Assembly: GCF_963667555.1 (NCBI RefSeq)
Contig: NZ_OY763421.1
Coordinates: 2,125,562 to 2,189,561, forward strand
DNA length: 64,000 nt
Direction: 5' to 3'
Source: an uncultured Methanolobus sp.
Lineage (GTDB): Archaea; Halobacteriota; Methanosarcinia; Methanosarcinales; Methanosarcinaceae
Below the pieces are notes generated by a model. That model searched no databases and was not told where the DNA came from. It saw only the letters and a list, made by a program, of their open reading frames with translations. The position numbers were made by a program, and so were the translations under genes. Shown here piece by piece: positions 8,324-18,408 of the stretch; position 1 is the stretch's first letter; every line of letters begins with the position of its first letter.

Positions 8324-9045
8324 TATTCCTCTTTGTACAGAATTTCATGGAATATTTCTGTTCCTGCAAAATTACCCATCATGTAGAAATTGCTAACTTC
8401 AGGACCAAGACCATCCATTATATGAGTTATTGAGTCAAAGCTTTTGGATAACTTCTCTGCCTGCCCTTCGGTGATGGAAGAGCCTTTCTCATGATCGAAA
8501 TAATTCCTGAGAATACCATCGATGACACCTTTGAAGTGCCAGTCCTGAGATGAGGAGGGAGTAATGGCGATTGACGTCTTATATATCTTAAGCACTTCAC
8601 CATGTCTTCCAAGTCCTATCAGAGCTATGAGTTTGCCTGAAAGTGATTCAAGGGATTTAGGACTGCTTCCCAGTAAGTTGTCGTAAATTGAAAGAGCATC
8701 CTCGAATTTTGCACTCTTATTTAAGAGCATACCATGATGATTCTTTACCTGCGTATCCTCTGGATATTTATCCACAGCTTCGTTAAGACAGCAGAGCGCG
8801 TCCTCATTGAAATCCACCATCTCAAATATCATGGATGTCTGGAGCAGTCTTTCCTTTTCATCCTCTATCTGCATAAGGAACGCTTCTGCAAAACCTATTC
8901 CACGCTCTGTCATCTCAAGTCCGTGATAGGTGGCAACTATCTGGAGAAGGTGCTCCATGCTCGGAGTCTCACGGAAACTGTTTTTCAGACTTTGCAGGTT
9001 ATCCTTCAATGCAGATTTCATGTCAGGTTCGATTTTATCTTCCAT
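8323..9045 (-). CDS. TPR-repeat protein, 240 aa
   Basis: Soluble helical-repeat protein, presumably a protein-interaction scaffold. Residues 60-175 contain at least three TPR-like units with the usual Gly/Ala/Tyr/Pro spacing (for example ALSIYDNLLGSSPKSLESLS). The N-terminal 60 residues and the C-terminal 60 are helical without clear repeats. No signal peptide. It has its own terminator downstream and no co-directional neighbour close enough for an operon. The ATG lies a short distance behind an AT-rich CCTATATT stretch and no strong ribosome site is visible, so the transcript may have a very short leader. Partner unknown. Confidence 0.75.
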   Translation of the reverse strand: MEDKIEPDMKSALKDNLQSLKNSFRETPSMEHLLQIVATYHGLEMTERGIGFAEAFLMQIEDEKERLLQTSMIFEMVDFNEDALCCLNEAVDKYPEDTQVKNHHGMLLNKSAKFEDALSIYDNLLGSSPKSLESLSGKLIALIGLGRHGEVLKIYKTSIAITPSSSQDWHFKGVIDGILRNYFDHEKGSSITEGQAEKLSKSFDSITHIMDGLGPEVSNFYMMGNFAGTEIFHEILYKEE

Positions 9046-9156
9046 GATGAATAATATAGGGCATCGTATTTTAAAAACTTACGAACAACTGCCAATCTAA
9101 ACTTATCTAAAATTCATAAACCAGTAAAAAGAACAATAAAGAATAATAATCTCAAA

Positions 9157-9813
9157 TTATTGGGAACAACTGCTGAGGTGACCATAGAGATAATCTGTCA
9201 GTGATGCATGGTCCTTCAACACGATATCCGCCAGTGAAAGCTTATCAGGAGAAACGTATGTGGGCACACCCACACAATACAGACCTGCACGCTTTGCGGA
9301 CTCGACACCCATGGGAGCATTTTCAACCACAATACATTCATCTTTTTCGATCCCAAGCAGCTCTATAGCCTTAAGATACGGTTCAGGATATGGTTTTCCG
9401 TAATGTACATCCTCACCGGAAACGATCACATCAAAAATACCGGGGAAGAACTGGTCCATGAAAGATTCAACGGTCACACGCTCAGAACCTGTGACGACCG
9501 CCAGCCTGAAATTGTTTTTCATGGCCTTGAGGCAATCTGCCATTCCATTGAACGGTTTGACATCGGCAATACTTGTAAAGATCTCTATCTTTCTCTGCAG
9601 GATCTGGTCATACCTGTCAGGGTCGATATTTCCACCCGCTTTCTCAAAAAGCCACTGTAAGCCCAGTCTGTGATTGGCACCTTCGATTTCGTATATGTCC
9701 TCAGATGTAACATTGGCACCTACTTCACGGGAGACCTGCATCCACGCCTCGGCATGATAGGGCATAGAATCAACAAGCACGCCATCCATGTCAAAAATAA
9801 GAGAACTGAGCAT
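9157..9813 (-). CDS. HAD-superfamily phosphatase, beta-phosphoglucomutase-like
   Basis: A 218-residue HAD hydrolase with the nucleophile motif DMDGVLVDS (8-16), motif II serine/threonine in VVTGSE, a lysine in GKPYPEPY and the acidic motif VVENAPMGVESA. The helical cap between motifs I and II is of the small C1 type found in beta-phosphoglucomutase, phosphoglycolate phosphatase and sugar-phosphate phosphatases. The substrate cannot be assigned from sequence. It lies between two unrelated TPR genes on the same strand with gaps of over 40 bases either side and is probably transcribed alone or with the large TPR gene upstream. Confidence 0.85.
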   Translation of the reverse strand: MLSSLIFDMDGVLVDSMPYHAEAWMQVSREVGANVTSEDIYEIEGANHRLGLQWLFEKAGGNIDPDRYDQILQRKIEIFTSIADVKPFNGMADCLKAMKNNFRLAVVTGSERVTVESFMDQFFPGIFDVIVSGEDVHYGKPYPEPYLKAIELLGIEKDECIVVENAPMGVESAKRAGLYCVGVPTYVSPDKLSLADIVLKDHASLTDYLYGHLSSCSQ

Positions 9814-9857
9814 GGGCTGTAATTAGCCTTATCCACAATAAAGCTTGTGTGATAAGG

Positions 9858-12800
9858 TCAGTCATGCCTGTGTTCTGACAGAGTTGGACCTTGTGCAGTG
9901 CTGGCTACAGTGCTCTCGGTAGTATTTGTAGCACCTACCGGATCAGAATACCACCTCGATGGCAATTCATAATCCAGAGTGTCGCTATATGCAGCTGGCA
10001 GGAAGAACTTTGTTCCCCTGTCATCAAGAGCTGTTACAAAGCCGGGATCGATGGCATCGAGTTTTGCCTTGGTCTCATCAGCTGTCACGGATTTACCGAT
10101 GCGGTAGAGAGCGAACTGCTTATTGTAAAGGGCAGATTCTGATTCAGGATCAATTGCCAGTATCTTATCATAACATTCGACAGCATCAGAAACCTCGCCC
10201 ATTACATTCAGAACAAAACCCTTGTTATACCATGCAGTGATACATGTGGGATCAAGTTCCAGAGCTTTCTCATAGTAAAAAAGAGAGCCCTTGTAGCTGC
10301 TTCTCATATAGGATAATGTTCCCAGATGGTACCATGCAGAAGCACTTGTAGGATCTGCTGTAGCTGCTGCTTCAAAGGATGCTGTTGCAGCATCGAGATC
10401 GTCCATCAGATAGTAAGTGAAACCTTTGCTGTTCAGTGCTTTCACATTAGTGGGCTCAAGTGCCAGTATAGCATCATAGGTTGCAATTGCCTCATCGTAT
10501 CTTCCAAGAGCGTCATAGATGGAAGCCTTTCCAAAGAGCGCGATTGAATCAGATGGTGTTACCTCAAGTATCCGGTCATAATATCCCAGTGCAGTCTCAT
10601 CGTCACCAAGACCCAATGCAGCATTGCTCTGCATCTTAAGCACGGATACATTGGTAGGATCATACATCAGTACATGGTTGAAAGAATCTATGGACTTGTC
10701 ATAGAGTCCAAGTTTGTATGCTGCTGAACCTGCCTTGTACCAGACATCTGTATTCTGTGCATCATTTTTGAGTATGAGTTCATAGGATTTGAGAGATTCA
10801 GTGTACATTTCCAGATTATCATAAGCCAGTGCCTCATAATAAAGGGCAGCAAGATTACCGGGATCCTGGAGAAGTACCTTTGAGAATGATTCCACAGCCA
10901 ACTGGTCGTCGCCTTTGTTAAAGTGAGAGAGACCTTTGCTGTACCATGCATCCTGATCGGACGGATCGAGCAACACAGCCTGCTCGTAACAGGTGATAGC
11001 ATTTGAATAGTCACCAAGTTTATCATATGAAGATGCCAGGCTCACCCATGCGTTTGCTGAAGACGGGTTCAAAAGTAAAGCTGTAGTGTAGGATTCTACT
11101 GCCTCATCTGTCATGGATAACCTTTCAAGGGTTGAACCTCTGGATACCCAGACATCATCGAAAGTTACTACATTACCGAATATCTCCGCATCACTTAAAC
11201 TGGTAGAGTAAGAACCTTCAAATGGATTAGATGAATACCATATAAAGATGTCAGAACTGAAAACATCATCATTCATGACACCAAAGATAGTGGAAGGAGA
11301 AGCATAACAGGAAGAACTCATATTTTTGCTTTCGAGATTTTCCCTGTTCACATCAAGCTGGAATTTTGCCACTGCATGAGTTGGGTCCAGTTGCAGTATC
11401 TGTTCATAACATAGAATTGCTTCTTCATAGTCACCGATCTCATTCAATGCATTACCTTTCCTGAGTAATGCATCAATAGAATTTGGCTGCAATTCAAGAA
11501 CCTTTGAATAGACTTGCACCGATTCATCATACTTTTCAAGATTATCAAGATCAAGAGCTTTGTTATAATAGGCTGCTGTGAAATTTGGTTCAAGTTGTAA
11601 GGCCTTTGTGTAAGACTTTTGTGCGGAATTGAATTCTCCAAGACGGTCGTAATCCAGTGCAAGATCATAGTATACCTTTGGACATGAGTTGTCCACCTTC
11701 ACTGCTTTTTCATATGACCTTACAGCTTCCTCATACATTCCAAGGTTTTCATATGAAACTGCCATGTAATACCATAGTTGAGGATGGTTGGATTCTGTTG
11801 CTGCTGCGTTCTCAAATGCCTCGATCGCACTTTCATAATTGGACATTTTATAGAAAGCAAGACCTTTGTTATACCAGAGAAGTGCGGAATCGGAATCGAA
11901 CTCCGGTGTTTCGGAGTAACATTCAGATATATCTACAGGCATTCCAAAAAGTCCGGCACCTGCACCGTAGGTCCCTGATGCCTTATTATCAGTACCCACA
12001 AGAAGCGCCTTATCATAAGAATCGATAGCTTCCTGATATTTTCCAAGTATGTCAAGAACATCACCTTTTCTGGTCCATACTTCCCCGTTCTCAGGTTCGT
12101 ATACAAGCACCTGGTTGTAAGCTTTTAGTGCAGACTCATAGTTTCCAAGCTCTTCATAGGTGGTTCCCATCTTGTACCAGATATCAACCGCATACGGATC
12201 AAGTGTCAGATACACATTGTATTGTAGTACTGCAAGGTCAGGATGACCAAGTTTTTCAAGGTCAACTGCCTTGTTATAGATAGCGTTGATATTTGATGGA
12301 TCATAATAGATAGCCTCATCATAAGCAAACAGAGCGGTCTGATAGTCGCCAAGTCCATCGTATGCCAGTCCTTTTCCATACCAGTACTTCGAATTATCAG
12401 GCTCTATTTCAAGTGCCCGGTTGTAATATTCAATAGAATCGTTGTACTTGTTCAGTTCATAAAGACTTGCCGCGGTCATTGAGAATTCTGACGATTGGGA
12501 ACCTGCAAGATCAATGACCTGATCAAAATAATAGATAGATTCGTTATGCCTTCCAATAGCCTCAAGAGAAACTGCTTTTTGATACCAGACACTTGGTAAC
12601 CTTGGATCAAATGTAATATCAGGAGTATTACAGTCATCTGAAATATCAATTAATGAAAAGATACCTATGTCAAAGACAGTTTCATAATCGGATGTGCTTT
12701 CATTTGCGATCTGCACAAGCGATCTGTTGTAATATTCAATTGCCTCTTCATTCTGGCCCATATTAGAAAGAGCCATTCCTTTTTTGAAAAGTGCCGCAGG

Positions 12801-13091
12801 TGAATCAGGATGAATGGAAAGTATACGGTCAAATATTACAGATGCCTCACTGTAGTCACCCATCAGATAAAGGGTTGAACCCTTGTTATCAAGCGCCTGT
12901 ATATAACCAGGTTCTACCCCAAGAGCTTTATTGTAATAGTTGATAGCTTCAGAATACGATCCGTTTTCGGTCATAGAGACTCCGATTGAATTAAAATCCC
13001 TGGCTTCCTGCCCCAGACTGTCAGCTAGGGGACAAAAAAAGGTCAAAGCCAGCAGGAGTATTATGCAGAGGATAGAGTTTTTAAACACCAT
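9858..13091 (-). CDS. Large exported TPR-repeat protein, 1077 aa
   Basis: Residues 1-27 form a secretion signal (basic start, long hydrophobic core, small residues before LGQEA). Nearly all the rest is a chain of roughly two dozen TPR units of 34 residues, each showing the W/Y..G..L..Y..A...Y..A....P pattern. Two non-repeat insertions are visible, near 155-165 with a Cys, and about 600-650 (a Ser/Phe-rich stretch). No C-terminal membrane helix or PGF-CTERM tail is present, so it is either released or held by partners at the cell surface. GGTAAT precedes the ATG. Its function is unknown; such proteins commonly scaffold extracellular complexes. Confidence 0.85.
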   Translation of the reverse strand: MVFKNSILCIILLLALTFFCPLADSLGQEARDFNSIGVSMTENGSYSEAINYYNKALGVEPGYIQALDNKGSTLYLMGDYSEASVIFDRILSIHPDSPAALFKKGMALSNMGQNEEAIEYYNRSLVQIANESTSDYETVFDIGIFSLIDISDDCNTPDITFDPRLPSVWYQKAVSLEAIGRHNESIYYFDQVIDLAGSQSSEFSMTAASLYELNKYNDSIEYYNRALEIEPDNSKYWYGKGLAYDGLGDYQTALFAYDEAIYYDPSNINAIYNKAVDLEKLGHPDLAVLQYNVYLTLDPYAVDIWYKMGTTYEELGNYESALKAYNQVLVYEPENGEVWTRKGDVLDILGKYQEAIDSYDKALLVGTDNKASGTYGAGAGLFGMPVDISECYSETPEFDSDSALLWYNKGLAFYKMSNYESAIEAFENAAATESNHPQLWYYMAVSYENLGMYEEAVRSYEKAVKVDNSCPKVYYDLALDYDRLGEFNSAQKSYTKALQLEPNFTAAYYNKALDLDNLEKYDESVQVYSKVLELQPNSIDALLRKGNALNEIGDYEEAILCYEQILQLDPTHAVAKFQLDVNRENLESKNMSSSCYASPSTIFGVMNDDVFSSDIFIWYSSNPFEGSYSTSLSDAEIFGNVVTFDDVWVSRGSTLERLSMTDEAVESYTTALLLNPSSANAWVSLASSYDKLGDYSNAITCYEQAVLLDPSDQDAWYSKGLSHFNKGDDQLAVESFSKVLLQDPGNLAALYYEALAYDNLEMYTESLKSYELILKNDAQNTDVWYKAGSAAYKLGLYDKSIDSFNHVLMYDPTNVSVLKMQSNAALGLGDDETALGYYDRILEVTPSDSIALFGKASIYDALGRYDEAIATYDAILALEPTNVKALNSKGFTYYLMDDLDAATASFEAAATADPTSASAWYHLGTLSYMRSSYKGSLFYYEKALELDPTCITAWYNKGFVLNVMGEVSDAVECYDKILAIDPESESALYNKQFALYRIGKSVTADETKAKLDAIDPGFVTALDDRGTKFFLPAAYSDTLDYELPSRWYSDPVGATNTTESTVASTAQGPTLSEHRHD

Positions 13092-13246
13092 AACATTACC
13101 TGACTAATGAGAAGTTGTGCACTAATAGTTGTAATCTAGGATATAGTAATTGAAAGTATTTACATATATCTAATTTAAATTGTAAGCAGTAATGAATGAT
13201 ATTATAATATTGAGAGTATATTAATGTGATGGAATGAGAGAGTACA

Positions 13247-13843
13247 TTGACAGGCTACAATACTTTAAAGAAACCAGGACAGGCACAAAAAGATATTAAG
13301 AACTCCATATTCATCGCCTATGCCATTCCGGTAGAGAACGAAGAAGAAGCAAAGTCTTTCGTGTCTGCCATCAAAGAAAAACATAATGATGCAAACCACA
13401 ATGTTTCAGCTTATCTGATAAACAGGGACAATGTGCTTGCAATGAAATATGATGACGATGGTGAACCTGCCGGAAGTTCAGGAAAGCCAGTGTTCAAGGT
13501 CCTTGAGATGAAGGAACTGAGCAATGTTGCAGTTGTTGTCACCCGGTATTTCGGAGGCATTAGACTAGGATTTGGAGGGCTTGCCAGAGCTTACCGGGAG
13601 ACGGCCATTGAAGCTATTGAAAATGCAGGTATCACTGAAGTTACTGAAAAGTTTGTCGTGGTGATAGAATCTGATTATTCTGATATGGATACTGTTTCCA
13701 GATTGGCAGAGCAGTTTGGCAGCATACTGAAAACCGAGTATACAGAAGTAGTTTCTTTTACTGTGGAAGTGGATTCAGAAGCTAAAGATGGTTTTCAGGA
13801 AAAGCTTATTAACGTAACCCGTAACATGGTTACTATTATATAG
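13247..13843 (+). CDS. YigZ/IMPACT family protein
   Basis: The N-terminal 120 residues are the UPF0029/Impact domain: GEPAGSSGKPV and VVVTRYFGGIRLGFGGLARAY are its hallmark segments. The C-terminal 75 residues are the ferredoxin-like DUF1949 domain found in bacterial YigZ. Eukaryotic IMPACT modulates translation control through GCN1; the prokaryotic role is not settled. Start is TTG with a purine-rich ATGAGAG stretch six bases upstream. The gene is divergent from the exported TPR gene and followed by a 110-base gap, so it is likely transcribed alone. Confidence 0.9.
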   Translation: MTGYNTLKKPGQAQKDIKNSIFIAYAIPVENEEEAKSFVSAIKEKHNDANHNVSAYLINRDNVLAMKYDDDGEPAGSSGKPVFKVLEMKELSNVAVVVTRYFGGIRLGFGGLARAYRETAIEAIENAGITEVTEKFVVVIESDYSDMDTVSRLAEQFGSILKTEYTEVVSFTVEVDSEAKDGFQEKLINVTRNMVTII

Positions 13844-13957
13844 ATACTTCCACCTAAAAAGCAGGGGCAATTATATCATTCCATATTATTTTCCCGGAGA
13901 AATAAATAGGAATAATCATTTGTTTACTTAACCATCACCAAATAAACCGAGAGCAAC

Positions 13958-16417
13958 ATGTCCAAAAGAGCAAGAGATATGGCATACAGGCACTTCAACA
14001 AAGGAGTAAGCCTTATTGAGAAGGGACAGCATGAAAATGCACTGGATATTTTAAGACAGGCTGCTGAGCAGGCAAAAGATGCAGATTCACCACAGATAGA
14101 AGCTGCAGTTTTGCAGACCTATGCAGACCTGCTATTCTCACAGGGAAAAAAGGAAGAGGCTCTGCAGGGCTACATAAAAGCTGCAGATATTGTTGAGAGC
14201 GAGCCAGATTACCTTTTACCGGAACAGAGAGCAAATATGTTCAGTAATATGGCACTTGCACTTGAGAACGCCGGAAGGAAAATAGAGGCAGGTGACAGGT
14301 ACACCATTGCTGCGCAGAACTATCGTGACCTTGTACAGAAAGACCCTTCCAACCAGTCACATATCGCCAACATGGTATCCACTCTTAATAATATGGGTGC
14401 CCTGTTCGCTGAAACCGGAAAATATGACAGGGCATTTGATGCTTTTGAAGAGGCACTGGAACTCCAGGAAGGACTTGAAGCGGGAAGTAAGGACGAGAAC
14501 AGCACTTTACAGAAGAAGAAAACCATTCGCGATAATTTGCTGAACATTCCTCTGGAAAATGCATCCGAAATGGAGAAAGAAAAATACGATAAACTGCTGC
14601 AGTTGTATATGGAAGAAGCAGAAATAGAAGGGCAAAGTTCCCTGAAAGTTGCTTCTATAATGCAAAACAGCGCTCATGTTCTTGAGAATGAAGGCCAGAA
14701 AGATGCTGCTTTCTCTAAACTGGAAGAGGCACTGAAAATCACTTCTACATTCATTGATAATGAAGAAGAGTCAGAATCCGGCAGAAAGCTAAGCATAGGT
14801 ATCCTGAGGGATATGAACAGGCTTCTGGAAGCGGAGGGAGATACCCAAAAACTGATGGAAAAGTATGGACTTATACTTGACACTTCAAGAGAAATACTTG
14901 CTTCTGAACCTGAAAATACGTCATACCAGCTAAATGTGGCTTTCTCACTGGATATTATTGGAAATCTCCTGAAAGATTCCGAGGATATAGAAGGTGCAAT
15001 TAGAAACATAGAAGAATCAGTAGATATTGTTGTAAATATCCTTCAGGATGAGGTTGATGACAATAATACGATCCATGCTGCAGTAGCTATTATTGAAGAC
15101 ATGCTGGCTCTTGCAGGGCTTGAAAAGGAAAACGGATCGAAGCTGAAATTATACAAAAAACTTGGAGACAAAATAGGAAAACTTGGCCAGGAGAACCTTG
15201 AACTCGGATTTATCAATGCAGATATATGCCGAGAAACAGGAAGGATCCTCGCTGAAGAAAAACGTTATTCTGAAGCCCTTGAGAATTTCAAGAAGGCCTT
15301 ATCCATATATGAGACCGTAAAGCATGCAACTGGAGATGATTCTAAGATGAATGAGGTTCTGAAGAACACAGCGAGAGCACAATTTGATCTTGGGCGCTAT
15401 GATGAGGCTTTGATAAGCTTTATGCAACTTATAAAGAGCGGAGAAACTGACAGAGAGTTTTCAGACCGTGTTGACAGTATTCTTTTAGAGCTTGAAAGAA
15501 AGGCAGACAACATAGGTGATGTTGATCTCATCGGAAAGGAATATGACCGTATTCTTGCGATCAGAGCAGAGCTGCTTGGAATTATTCCAGATCTGGAAGG
15601 AAAGAATGCAGGAAGAATTAAAGAGATACAGGGAAAGAAAGCAGACATTATGGTTGCAATGGGACAGTTAATGAAAGCACTTGACCTTTATGAGCAACTT
15701 CAGGAGCATGAAGACTCTGGCAGGTACATCCCAAAAATCATTAAACTGCTTGAGAAGATGGAAGTTTCTGCCTCAAAAGAGCAGATTGACAAAAAACTTG
15801 AAACCCTGCAATTCTTACTCTCAAAATACAATGTCCTTGCAGAGAAGCACCCCGGCAATATCCAGATACTCGTAAACAAAGCATCTGTCATCGATGGCAT
15901 TGCATATGCACTTTCAGAGAAGGGTGAAACAGACGAATCCGGATACATGTGTAACTATGCCCTTGAAGCATATTCTGAACTTGCTGCCCTTGAACCTGAA
16001 AATATGTATCCTGTTGAAAGGATTGCAGCACTCAATACAAGACTTGCGGAGATAGCAGTAGGTTCCGGAATTGCGAACGAGGCAGAAAAGAGGTTCCTTA
16101 CTTCTCTTGAAACCTACAGGAACCTTATGAATGCTGATCCTTCCAATGTTGAATATGAACTTGACCATGCAGGCGTTCTTGATGGAATGGGAGCCTTTTT
16201 CCTGAATGCAGGAATGTATAGTGAAGCAAAGAAAAGCTATGAGAATGCACTTCGTTCATACGCTGCGATCATGGATGATAATCCAGAGAACAATACATAC
16301 AGATCCTATGTGATAATCACTCTTGAGAACCTGGGCTACGTTCTTGAGCTTATGGGAAGAAAAGATGATGCTAACTGGATGTATGAAAGCGCTAAAAGAA
16401 TAGAAGAGGGTAATTAA
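13958..16417 (+). CDS. Large cytoplasmic TPR-repeat protein, 819 aa
   Basis: No signal peptide; the protein begins with basic residues and then continues as TPR units. Repeats are more degenerate and longer (about 40-45 residues) than in the exported protein, resembling kinesin-light-chain/Sel1-like arrays, with GxxxEAxxxYxxA motifs at both ends (residues 15-150 and 640-810) and an acidic helical middle. Likely a cytoplasmic scaffold with unknown partners. A hairpin terminator follows. It could be paralogous to the exported protein only in the general sense of sharing the repeat type. Confidence 0.8.
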   Translation: MSKRARDMAYRHFNKGVSLIEKGQHENALDILRQAAEQAKDADSPQIEAAVLQTYADLLFSQGKKEEALQGYIKAADIVESEPDYLLPEQRANMFSNMALALENAGRKIEAGDRYTIAAQNYRDLVQKDPSNQSHIANMVSTLNNMGALFAETGKYDRAFDAFEEALELQEGLEAGSKDENSTLQKKKTIRDNLLNIPLENASEMEKEKYDKLLQLYMEEAEIEGQSSLKVASIMQNSAHVLENEGQKDAAFSKLEEALKITSTFIDNEEESESGRKLSIGILRDMNRLLEAEGDTQKLMEKYGLILDTSREILASEPENTSYQLNVAFSLDIIGNLLKDSEDIEGAIRNIEESVDIVVNILQDEVDDNNTIHAAVAIIEDMLALAGLEKENGSKLKLYKKLGDKIGKLGQENLELGFINADICRETGRILAEEKRYSEALENFKKALSIYETVKHATGDDSKMNEVLKNTARAQFDLGRYDEALISFMQLIKSGETDREFSDRVDSILLELERKADNIGDVDLIGKEYDRILAIRAELLGIIPDLEGKNAGRIKEIQGKKADIMVAMGQLMKALDLYEQLQEHEDSGRYIPKIIKLLEKMEVSASKEQIDKKLETLQFLLSKYNVLAEKHPGNIQILVNKASVIDGIAYALSEKGETDESGYMCNYALEAYSELAALEPENMYPVERIAALNTRLAEIAVGSGIANEAEKRFLTSLETYRNLMNADPSNVEYELDHAGVLDGMGAFFLNAGMYSEAKKSYENALRSYAAIMDDNPENNTYRSYVIITLENLGYVLELMGRKDDANWMYESAKRIEEGN

Positions 16418-16448
16418 GGCATTGAGTAAATGAAATGACAATAACCCC

Positions 16449-16470
16449 GCATTCTTTAGAATGCTATTTT
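16449..16470 (+). terminator. Hairpin terminator after the 819-aa TPR gene
   Basis: Perfect arms GCATTC and GAATGC separated by TTTA, followed by TATTTTAC. It starts 32 bases after the stop codon. Confidence 0.55.
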
Positions 16471-16820
16471 ACTCCCTGCCTTTGCTCATACTCCTGATTG
16501 ACAGATGGAATGTGGGTGCGTGCAACATTGAAGATATTGAGGGGATTATCTTCATCCCACATTCCTATGCAATCCAATTCGTTTTTACGGGTTTGATGAT
16601 GTCCATATCGTACCATGTTGGGACATTTCTCAGTCACATGCCTGCGTTTTGGCTGTGACTGCATTACCTACAATCAAAACATACTATTTAAATATATCTA
16701 TACAATTATATCTAATAATCATCATTATGATGATGTACTGTTATCGTGGGACCAAAGAGATACAGAACTGCCTGAATACAACAGATAAAATTCATATAAG
16801 ATTGAAAGCAAGGATAAACT
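16471..16820. other. Intergenic stretch without a supported gene
   Basis: About 350 bases before the MscS gene. A minus-strand open frame of 66 codons (16464-16664) can be read, with a CPNMVRYGHHQTR segment that faintly recalls the zinc-ribbon start of some transposases, but it has no ribosome site and overlaps the terminator above. The right half is very AT-rich (TATTTAAATATATCTATAC around 16681-16700) and could hold the MscS promoter. I see no RNA gene. Confidence 0.3.
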
Positions 16821-17762
16821 GTGAGTGGGAGAAACTACATCGGAACCATATTCTTTGCCTGTATCATCCTCGTACTTTCGTATATCAATTACTTCACGGC
16901 CCTCTTACCTGATCATGGCTACATCCTTCTGAAACTCATACAGGCATCCGCCATAATAATGATCGCATATCTGGCAGATTCCTTTATTGAGAATATCATC
17001 AGCAAAAGAGTACAGAACACAAAGGACCGGTACACGCTTCGCAAGGTCGTATCAGTTATAATCACCCTGTTGGCAGTCGGAGCCATAATGATAGTCTTCC
17101 TTAAAGAGACTACCACATTGATAGTAGCCTACGGAATATTCAGTGCAGGAATTGTTATCACACTACAGGACGTGTTCCGCAACTTTGCCGGCGGCATCAT
17201 GATACTCTTTTCCAGGACATTCCAGGCAGGCGACAGGATACAGGTGGACGACTGTTACGGAGACGTTCTGGACATAGCTTATTTCCATACAACCCTCATG
17301 GAGATCCGGGAATGGGTTGACGGGGACCAATACACAGGACGGATACTCACAATGCCTAACAGTTTTGTCCTTGGCAGCACTGTAAAGAACTATACACGGG
17401 ATTTCTCCTTTATCTGGGACGAGGTCACAATTATATTAAGCCCGGGAAGTGACTGGAGAAAAGCAAGGGATATAGCACTACAAACTGCAAACGAACTAAT
17501 CCGGGATTATGTAGACCATTCTAAAAAGGAACTTGAAAGCATGGAACGAAAATACATGCTTACATCTTATGACGTTGATACAAGGATATTCATGCTGACC
17601 GAAAGCGACAGGGTAGAGATGCACCTGAGATATGTGGTGGACCCTAAGAGAAGAAGACATGTGAATGACCTTATCACACAGGGTCTGCTTGATGCTTTTG
17701 CCAGCGAACCGGATATTGTGATAGGAAGCATATCCAGCATTGAGATATTAAAAATGCCATAG
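16821..17762 (+). CDS. MscS-family mechanosensitive channel
   Basis: Small-conductance mechanosensitive channel in the cytoplasmic membrane, releasing solutes on hypo-osmotic shock. Four hydrophobic segments (about 7-27, 36-52, 73-92, 98-130) precede the conserved pore/beta junction (GIVITLQDVFRNFAGGIMIL, FQAGDRIQVDDCYGDV), and the C-terminal 150 residues form the usual mixed alpha/beta vestibule. Start is GTG with AAGGAT upstream. One of two MscS paralogs in the window; the other is at 43528-44424 and is only distantly alike. The gene stands alone. Confidence 0.9.
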   Translation: MSGRNYIGTIFFACIILVLSYINYFTALLPDHGYILLKLIQASAIIMIAYLADSFIENIISKRVQNTKDRYTLRKVVSVIITLLAVGAIMIVFLKETTTLIVAYGIFSAGIVITLQDVFRNFAGGIMILFSRTFQAGDRIQVDDCYGDVLDIAYFHTTLMEIREWVDGDQYTGRILTMPNSFVLGSTVKNYTRDFSFIWDEVTIILSPGSDWRKARDIALQTANELIRDYVDHSKKELESMERKYMLTSYDVDTRIFMLTESDRVEMHLRYVVDPKRRRHVNDLITQGLLDAFASEPDIVIGSISSIEILKMP

Positions 17763-17800
17763 CAGAGAAACGGCATAGATTTGATTCCGGAAATATTAAA

Positions 17801-18253
17801 TTACAATTCGCCGGTATCCTGCAGGAAGTGGAGCCATCTGCGCGCTTCCGATACGCGTTCCTTAGAAAAGATATCATGGAACTCTTTTTCTTTTTCCCTG
17901 AAGGTTCCATCCTCTATTTCCCTCAGGTCCATAATAGCTCTCAAAATGCCTCCGGTTTCATTGAAAAGAGCTTTAGCCTCTTCTTTTGTTAATTTCCCAG
18001 TTTTGAGCTTTGTTTCATCTTCCTGTTCTTTTTCCCGGAGATAAACTAGATACTCATCAATATGCTTTCTGTCTTCATCGGCAAGATCATCTTTGTTTAT
18101 CAATTGCCATACACGTTCATGCAACTTGCATTTTTTACCATTTATTTCAACTGAATACGGGATCTCTTCACCTACCCAGAAAAGCCTGGCATGTAAAGCT
18201 GCAAGTAGCTGCTTCCGCTCCCATTCTGATAAAGTATCATTCTTTACTGACAT
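17801..18253 (-). CDS. Small uncharacterised archaeal protein (DUF5788-like)
   Basis: A 150-residue, charged, cytoplasmic protein. The sequence LSEWERKQLLAALHARLFWV near the N-terminus and WQLINKD in the middle resemble a helical family conserved in methanogens that I believe is catalogued as DUF5788; I am not certain of the number. The C-terminal half is helical with KEEAKALFNETGGILRAI. No function is known to me. The gene converges with the MscS gene upstream (38 bases between ends) and is divergent from the PrsW-like gene. Confidence 0.7.
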   Translation of the reverse strand: MSVKNDTLSEWERKQLLAALHARLFWVGEEIPYSVEINGKKCKLHERVWQLINKDDLADEDRKHIDEYLVYLREKEQEDETKLKTGKLTKEEAKALFNETGGILRAIMDLREIEDGTFREKEKEFHDIFSKERVSEARRWLHFLQDTGEL

Positions 18254-18408
18254 ATTGATATCTCCATAGATCTGTCCAGATCGGCATTGATAACTTTGAA
18301 TCGACCGTATTATCTGCTACCCCGGTTACAGATATAAACAAAGTATCTTTAAATAAAAATAGGCTTTGTTATATTATACGATTGCGGAGAATTGAGGTAA
18401 AGAACAAA

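Noticed and set aside
16464..16664. Minus-strand 66-codon gene with zinc-ribbon-like start
   Set aside because: No ribosome site, overlaps the terminator of the TPR gene, weak resemblance only.
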